Positions 24,635 to 36,100 of a stretch of DNA of 64,000 bases are shown here, in pieces. The notes below the pieces were generated by a model. It saw nothing but the letters and a program-made list of their open reading frames with translations, searched no databases and was not told the DNA's origin. Position 1 is the stretch's first letter; the number at the start of each line of letters is the position of its first letter. Location: the NCBI GenBank assembly GCA_003116995.1, contig BDSL01000031.1:558001-622000 (forward strand), written 5' to 3'. The stretch is from Yamagishiella unicocca. Lineage: Eukaryota > Chlorophyta > Chlorophyceae > Chlamydomonadales > Volvocaceae. The translations under genes were made by a program, and so were the position numbers.

Positions 24635-27600
24635 TCAGTGTACTGCGCCGGTGTACGTCACGTTGAAGGACTTCCGTACGTGTCCTGCTTGCCCGCTCGT
24701 GTACGTCCCGGGCCCCGGCGTGTACGTGGTGGAGGCCCCGAAGCGGTCCGCCTGGGAGCTGAAGCCGGTCTTGGGCGGCGGCACGGTGGTGGGTTTGAAG
24801 GCTTGCGGGTCGGCTGAGGGGTAGCGGCCTGGCCCCGGTGTCGTCTTGGAGGGCAGCTCCATGTCTGGCGGGGTTGGGGGTCCAGGCGGCGCGCATGGTG
24901 CGTAAGGCTGAGGGGCGTACGAGTAAGGAGCGAGGAGGAAGCGGCACGGCATCTAGGCGAGAGGTGCCGTACGCAGCTCCGCGACCCAGGGGACTCGATA
25001 GGCAGGCAGCCTACTGCACGCTGCCGCCTGCCCCACCCCGTCTGTTCTAAAAGGGTTTCCTTCGTACACGGCTTTTCCTTCGTACACGGGCTTTCCTTCG
25101 TACACGACTTTTCCTCGCCCCCCCGTCGCTGACCAGGACGCAACTCACTGGTGCGGGTTGATTCCGTGCCGAAGGGCGCTGTCTTGATGGGCGTGTTGCC
25201 GTAGCGGGGCCGCCCCATGGGCTTCTCCGGGCTGTAGCTGCCGGGGCCCAGGCGCGCTGGATCGCCCCTGCGGAACAAACAGCCACACCCGACAAACGTA
25301 CGGACACGTTCAGGACTGCTCGGAGCCACCTGGGGAGAGGGGAACGTGAAAGCAGCGGAGAAGGACGCTGGGAGACACGACTGACTGAGCAGAGCTGTGT
25401 GCCAGACCGGCCTGCCCCACTGGCCCGGCGCGCGTCAGGACCCCCAACCCCTGGGGGCCACGTCGGAACCCCCAATGGGTTCAACTGGGGGCCACTTACT
25501 TTAGTGGATTCGTGCCGTCAAAGTCCGACAGGTCCGGCACCGCAGGCGGTGCAGTGACAGGCCGGAAGCGGCCGGTACGAGAAGCAAAGTTGGAGGTGCC
25601 GGCGCGGGCTGCGAGGGCACGAGCAGGGTGGAGCAGCGGAGGATAAGTTTGATGCCAACGCATTTGTGCAGCCCGTTGCGTATGTATGCATGAACCGCAG
25701 GCAGCTTACTCCTCGCGCCCTGACGCGAAAACCGGACACGTGCATGCCTGCATGTGTTGAACCTGCCTCCCAGCTCCCACAGCTTCAGACCCAATCCTCA
25801 CCTGTCCGCCCGGGGCTGCCAACCTTGGGGTCGTAGTGGGCAGGCCCCGGGTTGCTGGCGCCGTCCTGCTCGCCGCTCGCGATGACGCCGGGTACGACAA
25901 GCCGCATGGGTGAGGAAGCTCCTCGGTTGTAGTTGAAGCGCCCCGTGGAGCCGCCGAAGGCTCCCATGGGTCGAGAGCCCGACACCTTTTTGAAAATGTC
26001 GAACTCCAGGGAGGTCACGGCGTCCGGGTGGTAGTCGCCTGTGTGCGCGACGACGGCGGCAGCCGATGCCGAGTGATGGCGTCAATCCAGGCAGGAGAAA
26101 TGGACGAGCACCACCGCCGTGCGGATGACGTCATCAAGGCAGGATGGACCACCACCACCACCACCACCACCACCACCACCACCGTGCGCATGCGACACAG
26201 GCGCAGGCTCCAGCTGCGCCAATCGAACACCGCAGACGCTTTCCAGGTTCAGGGCTTGTTTTAGGACAGCAGTGTCCATATATCCAGTGCGCGACTGTGG
26301 CACTGATAAAATTTTCGTTTGACGCAGCCCCGCTAGTTAGCTTGCCGGCCGAGGAGCCAATGCGGCGGTGCGGGTGGGGGTCGCGGCCCGGCGCACCTGG
26401 CCCGGGAACAGCGTTGTCTGCGGAGCCGAACCGAAGTGAGGTGGACTGGAAGGGAGTCGTGGCGCTAGCTGCGCTCACCACCGCCGCGACTCCAGCCTCC
26501 GCCGCCGTGGCCTTACGTACGCCACTTTGCGCCCGAGGGTCCTCATACGCTCCGGGGCCCGGACTCCTGCGAACACACACAAGCCAGCAGCACCCGCGTT
26601 AGCACCAGCGGCACCAGCAGCACCAGCAGCACCAGCAGCACCAGCACCGAGGCAAGCCCCTAAGCGATAAGCCCCTAAGCCCCTAAGGGTTTCAAAGGGG
26701 TCTTTCCAAGGAGGTCCTCGACGCCCTGACGGCGCTGAAATGGTCGCGCCCTGTCTGCACCTACTTCTGCCGGCACCCCCCTCGCGCTGCAAGCCCTGCC
26801 CACCTCCAGTATGTGGGTGCCGACCTCGCGGTGGTCGGGTCCACCTCCCACATGCCGCGTGCGCCGGTGGTGCCGAAGACAGCCGAGCTGGAAGGCAGGG
26901 GGTTGCCGGCGGTGGCAGAAGCCGCCGTTGCCACTATCAGGTTGTTGTAGTCGCCGGGCCCGGGGGCGGGCTCGGGCAGCTGGCGGGTCGGGCGGGGGCG
27001 TTGGGGGTGGATGTGAGAGCGGGTGGGTGAGCGAATACTGGGCTGCGGCACTGCATGCCCCTGCGGCACGCGGCACCGGGTCCCCCCCGCCCCCCGCGCT
27101 CCTCATTCGGTCCCCCCTGCCCCCGCCCTCCTCGCCGCCCACCTTCTGCAGCGGTCTGGGCGCCTTGCTGACGAAGCTGCTGGTCCCCGTGGTGCCCCCG
27201 AACACCACCTCCACGCCGCCAATGGTGACCAGCAGCCCGGCGCCGTGTCGACGAGGACCGCTCTCCGCCAGGTTGTAGGAGCCCACGCCGGGAGTCACCG
27301 GGCCGTACTGCGGGGAGGATCAGGTCGGGTCAGGTCAGGTCAGGGCAGGCCGGGTCAGGCTCCCAAGCCAGCGATCCTAGCAATCCCAGTCACCACCTCA
27401 AACGGCCCTTTCTCAGGGCGCTGTCCCCCCGGCGCCGCCCACCTGGTACGGCCTGTTGCTCTTGCTGTTGCCCCAGGAGGTGCCGGTGGGGCGGGTGAAC
27501 GGCCCGCTGCCGATCAGCTCGTAGTTGCCGGGGCCCACGGTATCCCGCCCCACACCGGTGAAGGGCTTCTCGGGTGCGGACTGCGATGGGGCAGCAGCGG

Positions 27601-29335
27601 GGGCAGCAGCGGGGGCAGCAGCGGGGGCAGCAGCGGGGGCAGCAGCGGGGGCAGCATTCATTGTCAGCAGGTGCATTGTCAGCAGAGCACGAGCATGGAG
27701 AAAGCATGCAGACGATTTGTTGTGTCCAGAGTCAGGCAGGTTGCAGCGCCTTCTGGTGGTGTGTTCCGTCGCAGCCCCAGGCGCCCATTCGGTAGTGAGG
27801 GGCACCGTCCACCGCGCTGAGCCGGCCTCCCGCCACAAACAGGCCGAGGGGCAATGCTGCCAGAGCCAAAGCCATCCTACAAACCGAGAGAAAGTCGGGG
27901 CCAACGTACCCCCCGCGTCGCATTGGCCAGCTCGTAAATGACTTCCCCATTTGTGGATTGTGTAAGCCCCAACGCCAGTACCTCCGGCGCCACCAGGCGC
28001 TGAAGGTGACGAGCCGCAGATTGCTCGTCCACCAGCCCAGCAGCCCCCCCCAGCCACCCACCTGCAACACCAGGGAGCCATCCATCTCCTCCTCATACCC
28101 GTAGCTCTCCCCCCGCCCGGGCACTGAGGGCGCGTTGGGCCGCCGGGGCAGCAGCTGCGACACCCTGGCTGCTGCGTTGCCGCCTTGCGCCCGATAGCGG
28201 TGGCCTCCCTTGACCCACTGGTTGCCAATGTCGTACGCCCCGGGGCTAAGCACGGCGAAGGGGACAACGGGGGAGGTGCAGGGCGTGATTAGGAGAGAAG
28301 CTAGGACACCGTTTGTGCGCGGCGCACCGCCGGGAGGCCTCCCTGTGCGCGTTGCTAATAGGAAAGGCGGCAGACCTGCGCTGCCGTACCGCGGGACCTG
28401 AGGATCTGCCTGAATGATTCTTGTTCCTGCTCTGGTAATGTTTAATGCCGCCAAGTACCGGTTGTACACGTCTCCCCGTTATCTGGGTTATCTGGGTTGC
28501 CCGTCGACGGACGACTGAATCAAAAGCCTTCTTTCCATCCACACCCTGTCTCTGCCCCCTCGCCCTCTGCTCTGCCCTTCTCTCACCATCTCCGTGTACG
28601 TTGTTTTACCGTGTTTATTTGTGTGTGCGTGTCGGTGTGTGCCCCACCCACCCACCCACCCACCCACCCTGGTACAATTTTGTGCGCCTTGCTCTCCGCG
28701 TCCGTGGGCAGCCGAGGCACTCCGCTGACGAAGGGCGACGCGGGTCCACCTAGGGAGCCGGACGCACCACCGGTCGCGCTGTAGGCTCCGGGCCCAGGAG
28801 TGATTGCGGACGTCGTGGGATTGGCTGCCAGCACTCTGCGGAGGGCGCAGAGGAGCAGGACAAAACGATATCTCCCCTGCGTCGTTGCGTATTCGGTAGA
28901 CAATTCTTCCACCGCAGGCGGCGCTGTTTGCCTCGGCCGTCCCTCGACACTTGGCCCTCTGGACAGGGCTGCCCAGGCGCATACCCTGCCGCTTGGGGTC
29001 TCCCACAGAACTCCAGCTCGCCTCCGCGGCCACCGTCAACCCACACAACTGCGCACTTATTGCACGTGCACCTCACCGCTCGGAGGATACATGGAAAGGC
29101 ACTGGGGCCGGGTTGATTTCCTGGTTGCGCCCCACTTCATATGCTCCAGGACCAATTGCCTGTAGGATTGCGTGCATCGTAATGAGAACTGAAACCCCGT
29201 CGGAAACTTCTACATCGAACGAGCCGCCTGGTAGGACGATGTGCTCACCGGCTGCGTTCCAGCCAAGTTGCGCGTAGACAACCGCTCTGCTCGGGATACA
29301 AAGCCCCCTGATGCTGCAGGAATATTTTGAGACAT
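24635..29335 (-). CDS. Sperm-tail PG-rich repeat (STPGR/SHIPPO, ODF3-like) protein
   Basis: Probably an axonemal or cytoskeletal microtubule-associated protein. The start at 29335 gives MSQNIPAASGGFVSRAERL; exon 1 ends at 29249 and exon 2 begins at 29159 with AIGPGAYEVGRNQEINPAP. The STPGR signature (PGPGxY, or close) recurs through the gene: TPGPGAYSATGGASG (about 28760-28800), LSPGAYDIGNQW (about 28225-28255), VGPGNYELIGSG (about 27500-27545), TPGVGSYNLAESGP (about 27260-27300), APGPGDYNNLI (about 26940-26980), RSPGPGAYEDPRA (about 26530-26570), SNPGPAHYDPKV (about 25825-25860), LGPGSYSPEKPMG (about 25215-25260), TPGPGRYPSADPQ and TPGPGTYTSGQAGH (last exon). That makes at least eleven units, each in its own exon or pair. 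The stop is at 24635-24637. The spacing of repeats and the intervening Ala/Pro tracts fit the family; the exact paralogue is not identifiable. Confidence 0.88.
26148..26182. repeat. (CCA)n trinucleotide repeat
   Basis: About eleven CCA units in an STPGR gene intron. On the gene strand it reads TGG repeats. Confidence 0.95.
27590..27658. repeat. 12-bp repeat encoding (AAAP)n on the minus strand
   Basis: Five to six copies of gcagcagcgggg. On the minus strand they read Ala-Ala-Ala-Pro directly upstream of SQSAPEKPFTGVG and the GPGNYELI repeat, so they may be translated as a flexible linker in the STPGR protein. Confidence 0.8.
28646..28671. repeat. (CCCA)n tetranucleotide repeat
   Basis: Six to seven CCCA units in an STPGR gene intron, near the acceptor of the GPGAYSATGG exon. 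Confidence 0.9.
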
Positions 29336-30960
29336 TGTAGAGACGTCGGTAAACAATTTGGTGTCGCGGCCTTATAAAAGCATAACACCTAGGTCGATAA
29401 CTGCATCTGTGTCGTGTTTAGGAAAGCTATTTCACTGCTTAATATTGTTATGTGTGGTCATAAGCGTTATAGGTAGTCATAACATGCTTGCGCCTGCCGC
29501 AAAATGAATGATTCTAAGGAGGACCTGCCGTACGCCCAGAATGAAAGTCTCTATCCGTTTCCTTTTAAAGCCGCATGGCAGCACTGTGTAAGGAAGCGCT
29601 CAATCATGATATGATATGAAGTGCACTTTGGCGGCATGTTATTGCGTCTCGCATTTGTCACGTCCATCACGAACAGGAGAGATTCCTTGGTGGTAAGGGA
29701 TGCCACGCAGTGTTTGCCTCTATCCAAAACAAGCGCAATACCAATTTGAAGTATTTGCGATGCTCATTGGGCGTCCACAACACGCATCTGACGGGAAGTT
29801 GGCCGCCGTGAGAAGGTACCCGTTGACAGGGCGTGAGTAATTTGCCAACGCGCCAATCATGCATCCGCTTAAATTGTCAGTTCATATCGTGCAGTCCTAC
29901 CCGCTATGTTATGTAGAGATTGGGTTACAGCCGGCGTCTACAGGGAGCACTGTACTGCGTGTGGCACACGGTTTGAACTGTGGACGCCAGTGCTTTTGAG
30001 GAAGCGACGGATCAGGCGATGTTGTCAACTTACCGACACATACCTGCATAACTGAAGGTGTGTCGGGGTACTTCGCGTGTGCGTGGCGGATAGCCGCAGG
30101 CGAATATCGTGGCGGATAGCCGCAGGCGAATATGCTTGAGAGACTAAGGCGCCACAATGCCGCAAGTGGAGCAACACAGCCTGAACAAAAATGATCGCGG
30201 CTGCGTTCCTAAAAGAACAGCAGTTGCACACATATTACTCCTTCCCTGCTGATCTGATGCTTGCGCAGTATTGACAGATGTACGCAAGGCAAGGAGGGGC
30301 ATCGCATGCATACCAAGTTTACATTGCATCACTATTGTGATACACATGAGAAGCGGGCGATGCACAACCTTGAGCAACGAAGCAGTGTATCGCTCCGATT
30401 ATACACACCATGCTCCACCATCCTATGGCGTCAACACGCCCCTTACTATGACAATCAGTGCTGGGACGTGGCAAATAAGGCGCCAGACATCCAGCTAGGT
30501 TTGACCTATATCCTTCATACATCGGTAGCACATTGGCTCACTCCGGTTAAGCACCGAGGACATAGTTTTGCCAGTTTGTGACGACCAAACACTTCAGTGC
30601 AGTTGCGAGAACGAGTCCGGCTAGAATGATTATGGCACATCGACGCGACGCATAGCATGACTGTCGAATATTCGCCACCATGGCGCCAGGAGTTGAAAGC
30701 TCCATGGCACCCTTACCCGTGCGAATTCAAGAACTGAACATGCACCGATGAGGACCATTCTTCACCCCTCTTCCCCATAGCAGTTCGCTATTGGCCCCTC
30801 CGAAGCCCCCCGAAGCGTACGCATGCCGGGGTTGCAGCCATCCGACCCTGCCATAACCATACGCGTTCCCGGAACCCCGTTCACGACCCGACCAAGCTTC
30901 TACAATATCCCTAAACCTCGCCTCCTGCAAAACACTGCGAGGTGCGCTAATTGCTCCAGA
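29336..30960. other. STPGR gene 5' flank and SEC61 gamma 3' flank, no gene seen
   Basis: The sequence is less GC-rich than the genes and all ORFs are short with no domain. A 26-bp direct duplication lies at 30082-30133. The right end should contain the SEC61 gamma 3' UTR. Confidence 0.5.
30082..30133. repeat. 26-bp direct duplication
   Basis: Two perfect adjacent copies of a unit beginning cgtggcggatagccgcaggc and ending gaatat. Confidence 0.95.
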
Positions 30961-31368
30961 TCATGACGACATGATGACCTGGTTGATAGGCTGCAGAAGC
31001 GAAAACGCGATCGAGGGTGGAAAGTACATTAATTGCGAAGCAACGCGTACGAAGCAAATATAAGGATCTGAAACCATAGCAGAGCAAGCTTGGGGCGAAA
31101 TAACTTACGATGAACAGCAGCTTGACGAAGAAGCCGATGAAGCCCATTACAATGAAGCCAACGGCGGTACGCGAGCACACCTTCATGAACTCTGCAATGG
31201 AATGACAACACATCCAAAGGGTTTACTTGACGGCAACCATATCACAAGCCATCCACGAGTAAGTGACTCCTGACCTTTCCGATCCGGCTTCGTGCAGCGC
31301 TTGACCAAACGCGCGCTGTTCTTAGCGAAGTCCTTGAGCGGCTTTACAACAACATCTCCTAGATCCAT
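30961..31368 (-). CDS. SEC61G: Protein translocon subunit SEC61 gamma
   Basis: Small tail-anchored subunit of the ER Sec61 translocon (SecE homologue). Exons 31368-31275, 31191-31109 and 30990-30961 join in phase to a 68-residue protein, the normal family length. It begins [20 protein letters not shown], continues [13 protein letters not shown], then the conserved amphipathic and membrane segment [20 protein letters not shown] and ends PINQVIMSS. The charged stretch before the membrane helix and the single C-terminal helix are the family hallmarks. The longer ORF through the second exon into intron 2 is an artefact; the acceptor ctgcag before CCTATCAAC restores the conserved C-terminus. Confidence 0.97.
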
Positions 31369-33183
31369 TTTGACAGGGACGCGCTGGGAACACCGGACAA
31401 GACAACGGCGACGAAGGTGGTGATCTTGTGGAGGTCTGAAGTTAGGAACAAATATTCAGAGTCTGTCGGCTACAACAACTTATAATGTTGTCGAACAAAA
31501 CAGTATGAGTAGCTTGCGATGATAAGAATGCCTTCTGCTACAGCAAACCGTACGAGTGGGGGACACGTTGCCCGCAGCGCCGCAGTGGCCCATTCCCTAT
31601 AACCCACAACTCACATCCGAACTTCATGATGGCCACAAATTCCACTCCCTACTAAAGTCGCCTATTCATTGTGGCGGGAAGTAGTGAGGGGCTTCCAAAC
31701 ATTCGCGTCGAAACAACTTATTTTCCTTGCATCTTTCTGCATGTTACAACCTTCACGATGACGTGAGAACCCGCGTCAGTCGGTGTACAGCAGGTACGCC
31801 AGGTAACTGCGATAAATTGGTATGAGCAGCATGCATGCACACGTACAGAAACGGGCAAAGCGTTGAGGTGTCTGTGCCGCCCACGAAAGGGCAAACCTCT
31901 AAAGATGTGCCCAGAGGACACCTGGATTACTTCTGATTACGACAACGGAGGGTACGTGTGCGGGAGATTGATGTGCCATGATATGCACACGCTGCCAATA
32001 CGAAGCGGGCACGATGCGGGCATGCATGATCAAGTGGAGGCGTACACTTCGTGGCAGGCGACATGTGGTGGTTGCCTGCTCAAACCGCCAAACGGTCTGG
32101 TAATGTATATTTCGCTTCGTTCTTACTGCTGACGGCTCCACGACTTGCGCCAAGAGGGAGTTCGTCGTGGGGAACAACCTCGTGGATATTACTGCACTGT
32201 AATGGAAGACAGTGGAGCTCCGAAGCCCGCCACAGTGGCAGACGGGGGCTGGGCTAAGGGGCCTAAGATCAGGTTCTAGAAAGCAGTGATCGTCTGGAAT
32301 GCGGCATCGTGGCCTAGGGAGTGGATTGTGTACTCAGGCCCAGTGCAAGCTTAGTACCCTGTGGCCCTTCGACCCAGCTGCATCTTGGTCCTACCGCATT
32401 TGGTGCATTTGGATGACCCTGGCCAGCACTCTCAGGTTGTAAGACATGTGACGCCGTTGTACGGCGGCAGCATGCCTGCCGAGGCCTTGCAAGAGGCGTC
32501 GAGGCCGGAGCCACCGCACCGAGTCCTTACAACACCCAGTTATCCTTACGGAACGGTAAATCCACTGATTATCCTCATCTTCCTCTGCCACTACACTGCT
32601 CTGCCGGACAACTCGTACGTCATTTCGGCCCGTGTCCACGGATCAGTTTCACATCCAGCAATTCGAATACCCGGACAAGTTTGAGCACACGCATGGAACA
32701 ACACTGTTAGGTGACTCCATACATGGCTCATCCGTGATACCACCCATAGGATCCCCATGGATGGACCGTGTAACCATAAACCAGCAGGCATAAGCGTGCA
32801 AACCAGCAGCGGAGCAAATATGCCGGACCCTCCACGCCGGCCACGCCCCTTCTTGCGCCCCTGCCACTACCTTTCAAGTGCAGTACCAGTAAAGCCCACC
32901 CGTGGGTTGGTACCTAGTCCCCCCACACGACCACCTTTTAAAACACAACATGCGGTTGGCAGATAACCACCAGGCCCCTCGAACAATTCCTTGTTCGCAT
33001 CCAGCGCCCGCTATGCAAGGGCGCAAACTTCCGAGCCTCTCCCCACCCCAGCCCCCCCACCACGCACACGCCTTCGACGTTATGTCCACTGCAGCTCGCG
33101 TTGTTTCCCAGGCGCTTCTTTCAACGTAGGCACGCGCAAACCTTCAGCGGCGGCAGCAGCGACCCCGGACTCCCGACGCAATG
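31369..33183. other. SEC61 gamma 5' flank and MBB1-like 3' flank
   Basis: No gene supported. ORFs at 31863-32132 (+), 32361-32684 (+) and 32391-32639 (-) have no recognisable domain or splice context. TTACA (TGTAA on the minus strand) at 32527-32531 could serve the MBB1-like transcript. Confidence 0.45.
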
Positions 33184-36100
33184 CTACCCTTCCGACTTGA
33201 CGGTGGGCTCCCGCCGCGTGCGTGTGACCACGGGCCGGGGGGCGAGCCCCGGTGAAACCGACGCGTCCAACGCCCCTGGCAAGCTCTCCTCCCCGCGCAG
33301 CCGCCCTGACGGCCTCGCCCTCGGACCCGCACCGGCACCAGGCCCTTGCCGGTCGCGAGATCGAGCCGGCGGGCGCAAAGACGTCTCCAAGTCATCATCC
33401 GCTGACACGAAGTCGGGGAGTGAGGACAAGTCGCCGCCCTGCACGGAAGGGGTGGGGGAGAGAAGACCCGGTTACACGAAGTAGGAGACGGAGTGCGGAA
33501 CGGGGGGTGGGGGAGCGGGTGGGGATGTGAGGGCGGGCGCGTGAGGTCCTCGAGGATACTGGTACTCCAGCCGTCGAAAGTCCTCCAGCCCAGAGTTAAA
33601 TGATGATGCAGCGAGCTGGGTTGCGGTAGTGAAGCCATGCACTGGCACGAACGGGACTTCACTACCACCGGGGCTTCAGAGGCTCGGGAGCAGGAAGGAG
33701 CAGCTGCTGACGTGGTACATTCGTCCAAATTAGTGACCTCATCCTGTGCTGCAGCTCCTGACGGACGCCCACTCTGTCCGCCCGCCACCCGCTTGATGCT
33801 GTCCGTGGGCTCCCGCGGCTCAGTCCTAATACCGTAGTGCACCACAGCAACCCCGGGGTTCCGAACCTTCCCCCGAGAGCCGTCCCTCGCCCCTGCCGGC
33901 CCCCGCTCCCCCCACATACACAGCCGCCGCCTTCCCCACCTCGATGACGTTCTCCACATCCTGCAACCGCAGCCGCCCATCTTCTATCCCGAAATCCGGC
34001 GGAAGCAGCGCCGACACCGGCCCAGGCGCTGCGCCCCTGCCCTCCTGGCCGCCGAAGCCGCGCGCCGTGAAGAACCTCGACAACGTGTCCATGAGCCCGG
34101 GTGCGGGCCGTGTGGTGAAGCCTGCGGGCACCACGAACTCCCACTGCTGCTCGGCCTGCCGGATTCGGAGCTCGTCCGCCCGCTCCACGAAGCCGAGCTC
34201 GCTCTCCATCGTCACCCAGGAGGCCCACGTGGTCTCGTTCTTCGGGTCGACCTGTATGACATTGTACGATAATTTGCGCCGAAGAGGAGGAGGAGGTAAG
34301 AGGAGGAGGTAAGCGGAGGAGGTAAGAGGAGGTAAGTGCCTCCGCGCCATAACCTAGGTGCCTTGGGTTTCGGGGCGCGACGCGAACGGCAGCCAGGGGG
34401 ACGTGCACGGCATCGTTGACGCTCAAGAGGGCAAGGCAGTGAAAGGGTATCACACGACAGCACCCACCCGGACGGCCGCCTTGAAAAGCTCCCGAGCTGT
34501 CTGGATGTTGCCCGCGCGCCACTCCAGGGAGCCCCAGGCGTGGAACACATACACCGTGCTGAGATTCCTGGGGTCCGCCCACACACCCTCCTGGAACAGC
34601 TGGCGGGCGCGATCCAAGTTGCCCTACAGCAGGACCAGCAGGGCGGAGGAGGCCGCAGGAGCAGCAGCAGCGCGCGAGCAAATGTTCAGCACGTCGAGGG
34701 CGCCACGGCTCTAGGATGCGCACATATACGAACAAATGAAGGTAGATTGCACCAGCCGTATGCTCATACATAGTCCTTACCAGCTCCGCCTCCATGACTC
34801 CATAGGCCTGCCACAGATACAGGTAGCCCGGGTCCGCCTGCAGTGACATGACGCGATGACAGGGTGTGGGGAGGTTGTAAAAACCGTTTTACGCGACGGG
34901 ACAGGATAGTTGGCGCATGGTCGTTGGACACCATTTTTGTGGGCGCATGCTGGAGCACTGGGACTGACTGTAGGGAGGGAGGGGGGTGCGTCAGTTCACG
35001 GTGGCTGCCAAGCGTCCAACGCGGCCAATCCCACGTGCTGCAGGGCTGGGCGAGTCCCAGGACTAGGATGCTGCGGACTGCTGCGGACTGCTGAAGTCCA
35101 CTAAACACGGGCTTCTCGCACGGTCCCATGTCCTGGGCGGTGCCGGGCAAGCAGTGCCATGACTGTGCTGCTGCTGCCAACGCGGTTCCGGAGCCGTCCG
35201 CACCTGGAGCCCCTGCTCGAAGAGCTGCCGCGCGCGACCAATCCTGCCCGCCTGCTTCTCCACCAGCGCCCACGCCTGCGTTCCCAGGTCCCAGGCGGGC
35301 GGTGCGTGTGAGGCAGCGTGTGAGGCAGCACAGCTGTGCAGGGAACGGCCCCCTTAGAGCCGGGGGCCAGTGCAGGTAAACCAGCGCCTTAGCGTTCCGG
35401 ACGTGAGCCATGTTTCCCATCTACCACGTGGCCTTGCGGGCCGGGCGTGAACCATAACGTGAGGCAGGCGCACCGGCAGCAGGTGTCGTACAAGGTGTTC
35501 GCCGATGCCCTATTGTGTAGCACCCATCCAACGCCCACCCATCCCGGCGTGCACATCCCCACCCGTGCGGTGCCTCGCACGCGTCGACCGGTCTCCGTGC
35601 GCAGCGCAGGGACTGGGCGCCCCGCGAGCATCGCATGTTGCCGTGCGTGGCGGCCCTCCCGTCTCCTCACCTGGAACAGCGCTGGGTCCGTCGGGTTCAG
35701 CTCGCTGCCCCTTTGCAGAAGAGCGACGCACTGCTGCGGATTGCCCTGCTTCCGCTCCCATAAGGCCCAAGCGAGATGTACGTACCTAAAGGCAGTCGCA
35801 ACAACGCAACGCAGTGTCCAACGCAATACTCGTGCGGGGCTTCCCCTCGTGCGGGGCTTCCCCTCGTGCGGGGCTTCCAGCCGCAAAGGGCACTCATTTG
35901 CAGCAGGACAGGAATCCGGATCGGATATAACCGCCCGCATGAAGTATGCGGGAGGCATACCACAATCCTGTGTTCGGGTTACCAGGTGTTGTCTTCGGTG
36001 GGAACGATTTCGGCATGGTAACTTTGTGCGGCAAGCGAATGAGCTTGGCGGGTATCCACAAGGCCGCATGATCAGCATCGCCGCAACGGCAGGTCGCTGT

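Noticed and set aside
27512..28267. Two long minus-strand frames (27413-28267 and 27732-28469) as a single protein
   Set aside because: They read through introns between STPGR exons; the GPGNYELI and SPGAYDIG exons are separated by splice sites.
33662..34849. 395-codon minus-strand frame as the MBB1-like exon
   Set aside because: It is out of frame with the HAT/TPR repeats; the conserved residues lie in neighbouring frames split by introns.
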